A DNA stretch of 44,253 bases from Aureococcus anophagefferens (Eukaryota; Sar; Pelagophyceae; Pelagomonadales; Pelagomonadaceae): assembly GCF_000186865.1 (NCBI RefSeq), contig NW_008705564.1:161851-206103 (forward strand). The letters are read 5' to 3'. Both the position numbers and the translations under genes were made by a program. Shown here piece after piece: positions 1-8,500 of this stretch; the stretch's first letter is position 1, and every line of letters begins with the position of its first letter. The notes under the pieces were generated by a model. That model was not told the origin of the DNA, did no database searches, and saw only the letters and a list, made by a program, of their open reading frames with translations.

Positions 1-787
1 GCGGGACGGCCTACGCGCTGTCGGTCGCGTCCGGCCGCGTGTCGTACGCGCTCGGCCTCACGGGGCCCTGCGCGTCCCTCGACACGGCGTGCTCGTCCTC
101 GCTCGTCGCGGCGCACGCCGCCGTGAGCGCGCTGCGCCTCGGCGAGTGCCCGCGCGCCGTCGCGACGGGCGTCGGACTGCTCTCGGCCTCGGCGACGGCC
201 GCGTTCTCCGCGGCGGGGATGCTGTCGGCCCTCGGGCGATGCCACACGCTGGACCGGCGGGCGGACGGCTACTGCCGCGGCGAGGGCTGCGGATCGTTCC
301 AGGTGACGACAGGAGCCGGGAGCGCGCGCGTCGACGGGATCGCCGTGCAGCAGGACGGCCCGAGCGCGTCGCTCACGGCCCCGAACGGGACGTCGCAGCA
401 GCGGCTCCTGGTGGCGATCTCCTGGGCGTCGGCTCGAGCCGTAGCGCTGGAGGCGCACGGCACGGGCACGGCGCTCGGCGATCCGATCGAGATCGGCGCC
501 GCCGCCCGGGCGCTGCGCGCGACCGGCGGGACCGCGCGGTGCTCTTCGCTCAAGTCGAACGCGGGCCATCTCGAGGCGGCGGCGGCGGCAGCGGGCCTGG
601 CCGCTCTCGTCACCGTGTCGACCTCCATCGATCCTCCAAACGCCCAGCTGCGGCGCCTGAACGCGCACGTTGGGTCGTTGGTCTCCGGAGAGGATTCGCG
701 AGCGGAGCTCCCGATCGAGGCGACGGGGCGACGGGCGTCCGCGGGTCGGCTGAGCTCCTTTGGCTTCAGCGGGACGATCGCGCACGG
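1..787 (+). repeat. KS segmental duplicate, copy 1 (partner 6724-7510)
   Basis: Aligned at an offset of 6,723 bases, the first about 589 bases of the two copies show a single difference (base 380 C against 7103 A). About seven differences follow to 780, then similarity collapses near 790-860. The left edge is cut by the window. The pattern suggests recent duplication or gene conversion in the KS core. Confidence 0.92.
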
Positions 788-1115
788 TCTGTACGTGCCT
801 GGCACGGTTGCCCGCGACCTTGTTGGTGCGTTGACCGCCCAGTCTCTCTTTCGTCGAGCATCTCAGATCGCGCGCGCGGGCGTCTACCAGACGTTTGGCG
901 GCGCGTCGGCTCTGATCGCGGCCCTGGCACAGAAAGCTCTGCGCGGCGCAGCATATGCATACTCGCAGCCAGCACGAGTATACAGACCGCTTCTTGCATC
1001 GCTGTACTTCCGCTCCGCGAGCATGGGTCTCGCAACCTCACCAAGCATGGCGACTCCCGTAGTACTCAGCCTGGCCAAGACCCGGACTCGTCCGCGGGCG
1101 AAGACAGTCTCGAGG
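1..1115 (+). CDS. Polyketide synthase ketosynthase domain, 5'-truncated by window edge
   Basis: The frame is open from base 1 and encodes the C-terminal two thirds of a beta-ketoacyl synthase (KS), which extends chains by decarboxylative Claisen condensation. The active-site Cys lies in DTACSSSL (about 73-96), the first His in HGTGTALGD (about 457-483) and the second His in SNAGHLE (about 555-575), so the catalytic triad is intact. The KS ends near 800 with [11 protein letters not shown]. The segment 1-787 is almost identical to the second KS of the next gene (6724-7510). From about 860 to 1115 the frame stays open but encodes no recognisable domain. The same frame continues without a stop into the serine hydrolase that follows, so KS and hydrolase may be one polypeptide or two genes. 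Its upstream part lies outside the window. Confidence 0.8.
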
Positions 1116-2132
1116 ATGCGACTCGCGTTCTTCCACGGCATGGACACGTACGCCGAGTTCCAGGTCGGCTCGCTGGCCTACCAGGTCTGGACGACGGCGC
1201 CTTTCGATTGGGTCACCGCGAGCGCGCCGCACCGAGGGGCGGACTTCTCGACCGGGGCCGGCGGCGGGTTTCTTCGGAAGAAATTCGGGTACGAGCCCCG
1301 CAAGTCCCGGTCTTGGCGCCTCCTCACTCAGTACTCGCTGAATAGCTCGAGTCAAGCGTCGATGTTCGCTCGCATCCGCGAAGCTACGGACCAGAAGGAG
1401 GACACGTACGGCACGAGCGACGGCTGGTCCGCGTCGGTGGCCTCGGTCAGGAGATTCGCGAACGAGCAAGCGCCGCTGGAGGGCTTCGCCGGTATAAGCG
1501 AGGGCGCTACCGTCGGCGCCGTGCTCCTCGCCGAGCATCTGCGTGGCATCATGGACTTTGGAGCTGGATTCGAGGGAAGGAGCTTGGTCGGCGTCTGCGC
1601 GCTCACGTCCCCCGCTCACGCGCGAATGTACGAGGACTCGATTGCCGCTTCGACGCTGCAGCTCGTCGGCAGCGCCGACACGTTGGACGTGCAGCACATG
1701 GGAGGCCGGACGGCCGCAATGTTTGGGCACGGAGCGAGCGTCGTGTCGTTCTCCGGCGGGCACAAGCTCCCGAGACTCGCGCCGCGCCTACGAGACTCGT
1801 TTGTCTACTTGACGTCCAGCGTCTCCCGCACGAGAATGCGAACGTCGACCATCATGGCCAGTGTGTGTCGCTCTCAGCGGCCCCGAGCCTCGTCGACGCT
1901 TGTGCCGCGCCGCGAGGCGGCGACCGCTCGTCCCGTGGATTGTCGTTACTGGCCGCGGCCCCGGTCTTCACGCGCCGAGTGGGCGAGCCAGCAGGCGCTT
2001 TGCCTGTTTGACGCCTCGGTTGACGATGTTCGCTTCATTCACAGCATCTCGGCTGCCCGCGCTCTCATTCTGCGCGGCGGCGATCTGAAAGACGCCTCCG
2101 ATGCGACGCTTCCGATCCTGGCCATTCTCTAG
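1116..2132 (+). CDS. FSH1-type serine hydrolase (possible polyketide-release thioesterase)
   Basis: From the ATG at 1116 the product reads [12 protein letters not shown], the usual first strand of the FSH family of alpha/beta hydrolases (PF03959; this family includes LovG, which releases lovastatin diketide from a PKS). The visible catalytic set is the nucleophile elbow GISEG (about 1491-1506), the Asp in GSADTLD (about 1669-1690) and the His in SGGHKLP (about 1753-1775). Homology ends near 1815. The remaining 100 codons to the TAG at 2130 are atypical and may be intron or untranslated sequence. The frame is continuous with the upstream KS, so this may be a domain of that PKS and not a separate gene. 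Placement between two PKS segments supports a role in product release, which is inference. Confidence 0.66.
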   Translation: MRLAFFHGMDTYAEFQVGSLAYQVWTTAPFDWVTASAPHRGADFSTGAGGGFLRKKFGYEPRKSRSWRLLTQYSLNSSSQASMFARIREATDQKEDTYGTSDGWSASVASVRRFANEQAPLEGFAGISEGATVGAVLLAEHLRGIMDFGAGFEGRSLVGVCALTSPAHARMYEDSIAASTLQLVGSADTLDVQHMGGRTAAMFGHGASVVSFSGGHKLPRLAPRLRDSFVYLTSSVSRTRMRTSTIMASVCRSQRPRASSTLVPRREAATARPVDCRYWPRPRSSRAEWASQQALCLFDASVDDVRFIHSISAARALILRGGDLKDASDATLPILAIL

Positions 2133-2510
2133 CGAGGCTGTACCTGCTTCGGTGACTGGTCTGTTGGTATTCGATGCTTCCCCGAAGGAGCGAGCGCCGT
2201 AGCGTGCGACGAGTCGGACGCCGTGGACCAGGCGCGGCGCTTCGTGTCCGCGTTAGCTCGCGCGCGGAGTGGCGCCGCGGGGGCGACGCTCTCGTAGATG
2301 CGTTCCGAGCCTGAACCTCGGGCGCCTGCTCCGTCAAAGCATCGAATTACTACATGCTCGATCTCGGCGAGCAGCAGCGCTGTCGTGGCTGAACATCATT
2401 TCCACGAATGTCCGTCCGGAGTCGCCGCGCGCGGTCCCAGAGGCAGCATCTACTGCGCGCCCCTTTGGAGAAGAGAGAGATTCCATGCCACGGAGTGGAG
2501 AAGCGGCGGT
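2133..2510. other. Region between PKS genes, no clear gene
   Basis: The stretch has stops in all frames up to 2297. From 2298 the PKS frame is open, but the 71 codons before the ATG pair at 2511 have no recognisable domain and less biased codons. It may hold an intron joining the two PKS parts, since both lie in the same reading frame, or it may be the promoter and 5' leader of the second gene. No promoter motif is clear. Confidence 0.4.
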
Positions 2511-5500
2511 ATGATGCTCACCAACGATCCGCGGACGCCTCTCAGCAGCTGGACCGGGGCCCGCGCGGTCGTCGTCCTCGGAGACCCCGCTCGCTCGGCC
2601 CGCGTCGATGTCTGCTGTCCCGTGTTCTTCGTCGCCGCGCGCCACCTGAACGCAGCTGTTGATTTTACCTGCGGCGACACTCGCCTTGCGCTACTCTGTG
2701 CCGAATCATTCGAGCGGGCTGCGTTCTCTCGAGTCGCCGCTTGCTTGATGACCAAGACGCGAGCCGTCGCCGCCGCGGTCGAAGCGCGGTTCGAGTCGAG
2801 CCGAGGAGACACGTGCGATGCCGTGGAAGCGCGGGCACGGTGTGCAGTTGATCACATCGGCGCGCTCCGCCCGCCGACGCGAGACCCCGCAGCACCTGAA
2901 CAATGGTCGCTGGCTGCGGCTCGAACGACCTCCATCGGAGCGTCGTACCTCGCGCCCGTTCGCGAAAGCACCGTCTCGGTCTGCTGGGACTCGAACGACG
3001 TGGCCGTACTCGAGTTGGACGACGCTGACACGCTGAACGCCATGTCCGCGTCGCTGCTTGCGGGTCTGGCGCGACGCGTGCGCGAGGCGTCGGCGTCGAC
3101 AGCCCGGGCGGTCGTCCTCCAGGCCAGCGGGCCCCACTTTTGCACGGGCGGTCGCTACGCGGGCAAGCCGGGAGCGGCTCCTTGGTGGCTCAAGGCACGA
3201 GGTGTCTATGGGCCGTCTGTCGTCTTGGACGCATACCGCAGGCTTCCCCTGGCGTCGACGACGGTCTGCCACGGGACCTCCGTGGGTGGTGGATTCCTGT
3301 TGGGCATCGCCGCGGACCTTCGCGTCTCGACGGTCTCGGCCCGATTCCGGCTCGGTGTCTCCCCGCACGGTCTCACGCCGGTCCTATCCGCCACAGTGAT
3401 TCTCCCCGAGATGATTGGCGGGAGCCTCGCGGTCCGTCTGTACGTCGAAGACGCGCTCCTCGACGCCGAAGCCGCCCGCGGATCCGGGATCGTGCATCGC
3501 GTTTGTTCTAGCACCTGTGCGGCGAGGACATGCGCCATGCTTCTCGCGCGGTCGCGGGGGAAGGCATCGGGCCACCGGAGCTGCGAATCATCCCAGGAGG
3601 TCCTGCTGAACGTGGAGTCGAGCGTCATCGCGCTGGCGCCGGAGGGCGCGGTCAGGCGCGCGAGGGCCGCGGTCGCTCGAACGAAGCTCGCTTCGCCGTC
3701 CCCGCCGACGGTTCGTGAGGCACCGGCCGCGTCGACGACGACCGTCGTCATGTCGATCGTGGGGACGATCGTCGAGGACGCGGCGAGCATCGAGCAAGAC
3801 ACGCCTCTCATGGACGCGGGCATCGACTCGCTCTCGGCCGCGGACCTCGTGCGGCAGCTCTCCGCCAAGTTCAGCGTCGAGCTGCCGGCGACGACGCTTT
3901 TCGACTATCCGAGCGCGTCTGCTATCGCGACGCACGTCACGCGTGCGGTCCCGGCCGTGGAGCTCGATCTGGTCGAGGCACCGCTGCGGCGCAAGATATC
4001 GATCGACGCGACCAGACCGGAGCAGACGAGACTGAGCACAATAGCTCTACGTCTCCCGCTGGCACTCATGTCCACGCGAGATCTCGTCGGCTCGTCGCAG
4101 AGGGCGCTCTCGGTGGCGAGCTCCGTGCCGGTCGCTCGGTGGGACTCGGACTCGGTCCAGACCAAGGGGCTCAACGGAGACCAGAGACTGCGGCTCCGAT
4201 ATGGCGCGTTTCTCCGCGGCGTGCTGGGCTGCGACGCTCCGTGCTTTCGGATTCGCACCTCGGAGGCGGCAGCCATGGATCCCCAACAGCACGCCGTCCT
4301 CTCGGTCGGGTACGCCGCGATGTCGGCGCGCGGTCGCGTCCGGTCCTCGCTCGCGAATGAGGACGTTGGCACGACCCTCGGCATGATGAACACGGACCAC
4401 GCGAGAAGCGTCGGGAGGATCCCTGGTCCCTACGACATGACCGGGAACGGGGCCGCGTCCGCGGGCGCGCGCCTCTCGTTCACCTTCGCGCTGCGAGGTC
4501 CGTGCGTCGCGATGGACACGGCTTGCTCTTCGAGTCTCGTCGCCACGCACGTCGCGTGCCGGCTCATCGAACACGACGAGTGCGACGACGCGCTCTCCGT
4601 GGGCACGAACCTGATCCTGACTTGGACGGGAGCCTTCGCGACGTTCGCTGTCGCCGGCATGCTGTCGACGGGAGGGCGATGCCACACGTTCGACGCACGC
4701 GCAGACGGCTACCAGCGCGGCGAAGGCACCGTCGCTCTATGGAATACGTCGGAAGCAGCCACGCTGACCCACGTCGGCTCGTCGATCCTCCACAACGGGC
4801 AGAGCGCGACGTTCACGGCCCTCAACGGGTCGTCGCAGCAGCATCTGCTGCGCCGCGCCTCGACGTCGGGCTCGAACTCTCACGTGGAAGCGCATGGCAC
4901 GGGGACCGCGTTGGGGGATCCGGTCGAGGTCGGTGCCCTGGCTGCGACGCTCGACGAGATCAGCGTCGCGTCTCTCAAGGGCAACAACGGCCACGCGGAG
5001 GGGGCCGCGGGCGCGGGCGGTCTCGCCAACCTCGCCGCCGTGCTCTTCGAGGGCGTCAGCGTCTGCAACATGCAGCTTCGACGGCTGAATCACACCGTGT
5101 CGGACGTGCTCTCGAGGCGCAGGCTCGGCTTGTCGGTCGCTTCGACGCCGACTCGCTCGAACGACGTAGCGGGCGGAGCGAGCTCCTTCGGCGCCACGGG
5201 AATCATCGCCCACGGCATGCTGCATTGCAAGCGTCGCGAGGGCGCCGCCGAGGCAGCACTCTCTGCCCCGTCGCTGTACCGTCTCGAAGCCGACGCGAAG
5301 ATCGCGGAGGTCCGCGTTCTCCTTCGAAGCGCGGTCCCCCCTCCGCCCGGATCCGACACGGTCGCGTCGGTGGTCCGCGTCCGCGGGGCAATGGAGGATC
5401 ACCTTATCAGCGGTGTGGTGCTGTTTCCGGGCGTCGGGTACGTGGAGATGGCGGCTTCAGACAGCCGGTCCTTGGTCTCGAGCATCGAGGGCCTGAGCTT

Positions 5501-8500
5501 CGTGCGGCCGTGCGAGTTGGCCCTCGACACCGAGCTTCGGTACTCCTGCTCCGCGGACGGGGCCTTTGAGATCGCGAGTCGTGCCGGCACCCACGCTCAC
5601 GGAAGATTGGGCACGATCACAAGAAGCTCGGTGCCTGGGACGGCTCGCTTCGGGCTGTTCGGGTCTTCCATCGCCTCGCCAGCGCGGACGACTGGGCGCA
5701 CGGCTGCCACGCCAGCCACTGGTCGCATCCAGCTCTGGTCGCGAAGCCGCGCTTCGAGCCTTCGGCTGCGCCCTCGCGTCGCCGACGTCACCGATTTGCG
5801 TCGGTCGGTCTCCGTCGCCCTCGCTAGGACGCGTCCCTCGGTGCAGAACGATGGGATCTCGCGGCGCATCAGAGACGCGATGTTTCGACTCCACCGGGTT
5901 CCACTCGTCGAGGCGCTTTCTCGGTCGACGGTCCCATCGGTGCCATCGGCGCCCCGCTTGGCGCGAGTCCGCCGGGCGGTCGTCTCCGAGGCTCGGCCCA
6001 AGGTCGAGTCAACGCGACAGGCGGCGCCCCGAATAGTGGCTGGTGTCGAAGAGCTGATCTCCGAGGTGCTGTATGACCTCCAGAGCACGACGATTGCTTC
6101 AGAGTCGCCGCTCGCGGACGCCGGGCTGGACTCGATCGCCGCCACGGAGTTCGCGAACAGTCTGGTCAGTCGACTCGAGACGGAACTTTCGTCGACCCTG
6201 CTGTACGACCACCCCACCATCACGTCGATAGCCAGCTTGGTGGCATCAACGAGTCCGAGCGAGTGTCGAGCTGTCGAAGAGAGGCCCGCCGAAGAGCCGC
6301 GGCTTTGCCCGTCGCTGGGGCAGCAGCCTTCAGCGCGGCCCTCCATCGGCCCGGTTCGTTCTCTGCTGCTGCCCGGCGCGCACTCGAGCACATCAGCTCT
6401 GAAGCAGCTGGCCGCTCTCGCGCTGGCCGCGAACTCCACCGCGCTCGTCGCTCGATCGCGAGGGACCCAGGCTGTCGGCAGCTACGGTGCGTTCGCGAGC
6501 ACAATCAAGAGCAACGCGGGCGCATTCTCGATCTCGGCCGCGGAAGCTCGGGTCATGGATCCGCAGAGCGGTCTCGTCTTGGAGGGCGCGTACGCGACTC
6601 TGAACTCGCCGCGGGAGGCTTTGCGAACCGCGCCGATCGGCTTCTTCCTCGGTATCGCCGGCTCGAGCCTGCTGGCACCGAGTGGCGGCGAAGCCGAGAC
6701 GAGTGCGTCTTTCTCGGTCTACGGCGGGACGGCCTACGCGCTGTCGGTCGCGTCCGGCCGCGTGTCGTACGCGCTCGGCCTCACGGGGCCCTGCGCGTCC
6801 CTCGACACGGCGTGCTCGTCCTCGCTCGTCGCGGCGCACGCCGCCGTGAGCGCGCTGCGCCTCGGCGAGTGCCCGCGCGCCGTCGCGACGGGCGTCGGAC
6901 TGCTCTCGGCCTCGGCGACGGCCGCGTTCTCCGCGGCGGGGATGCTGTCGGCCCTCGGGCGATGCCACACGCTGGACCGGCGGGCGGACGGCTACTGCCG
7001 CGGCGAGGGCTGCGGATCGTTCCAGGTGACGACAGGAGCCGGGAGCGCGCGCGTCGACGGGATCGCCGTGCAGCAGGACGGCCCGAGCGCGTCGCTCACG
7101 GCACCGAACGGGACGTCGCAGCAGCGGCTCCTGGTGGCGATCTCCTGGGCGTCGGCTCGAGCCGTAGCGCTGGAGGCGCACGGCACGGGCACGGCGCTCG
7201 GCGATCCGATCGAGATCGGCGCCGCCGCCCGGGCGCTGCGCGCGACCGGCGGGACCGCGCGGTGCTCTTCGCTCAAGTCGAACGCGGGCCATCTCGAGGC
7301 GGCGGCGGCGGCGGCGGGCCTGGCTGCTCTCGTCACCGTGTCGACCTCCATCGTTCCTCCGAACGCCCAGCTGCGGCGCCTGAACGCGCACGTTGGGTCG
7401 TTGGTCTCCGGAGAGGATTCGCGAGCGGAGCTCCCGAGCGAGGCGACGGCGCGACGGGCGTCCGCCGGTCGGCTGAGCTCCTTTGGCTTCAGCGGGACGA
7501 TCGCGCACGGCCTGTACGTACCCGGCTCGACGGCCTGCGACCTTGTTGGTGCGTCGATCGCTCTCTCTCTCTTTCGGAACGCGGCCACTTCGCGGGCCGG
7601 CGCCCTCGTCGCGATTCGTCGAGCGACGAGACCCCTCTCCGTCCGCGCGGCCTCCGCCGCCTTTGAGATCGCCAAGCGGCCGCAGCGCGGCCCGGTCCGG
7701 GCGACGACCGCCGCGCCGCCGCGACGGCTCTTCGCGGGGCGGTTCGCGCGGCCGGCGCGGTACGCGCGGCGCTTCGAGGCCGCGCCCCGGGGCGCGCTTA
7801 GCCGCCTCTGCTTCGGCCTCCTCGACGCGCGGCCCGGCCCGCCCGCCCCCCGGCGCCGCGTCGTCGTCCGGCTCGCGCTGCGTCCCGCGGTCGCGCCGGC
7901 GGCCGCGCCGCCGCCGGCGGAGCCGTCGACGGCGCGGGCCGCCGCCGCCGCCGCGGGGCTCCGCGACGCCGTCGTCGCCTGCGTGCGGCGCGCCGCGGCG
8001 GGCGGCGACGCGGCGGACGCCGCGACGCTCGACGACCTCGGCGTCGACTCGCTCGGCGCCGTCGAGCTGCGGAACGCGGTCGCGCGAGCCACCGGCGTCG
8101 AGCTCAGCGGCGCGACGGTGCTCTCCAGGGCAGCAAAAGAGAGCGAAATTCCCAACTTCAAAGGCTCCTATCTCGGCCATTTTCCACTCGTTTCGGCTAA
8201 TTCTTGGACGAGCGATCATCTCTCGGAACGGTCTCGAAGCGTGGATGCTTTTTCCGGAACGCGCGCGCGCGGAACGCTCACGTTGAAGCGACGTTGAATC
8301 ACCCTTTTGCTGCCCAGGTGCTCTCGAACCCGACGGTCGGCGCGCTCGTCGCGGCCGTCGTCGCCGCGGGCGCCGCCGCGAACAGCGAGGCCAACGCCGC
8401 GGCGCGGCCGTCGGGCGAGGCCGCGACGCGCGCGCTCCAGCGCGCGACGCCGCCGGCCGTCGCGCCCTGCCGCAAGATCCCGCGCGTCTTCGGCTTCGTG

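Noticed and set aside
6393..8219. 608-residue open frame on the minus strand across the PKS
   Set aside because: Arg/Gly-rich shadow of the PKS coding strand in GC-rich DNA; no domain, and the opposite strand has clear KS and ACP motifs.
8204..8317. ATG at 8204 as the start of a separate sulfotransferase gene
   Set aside because: It lies within the introner; a similar peptide appears from element B on the other strand, which shows it is element sequence and not a conserved N-terminus.
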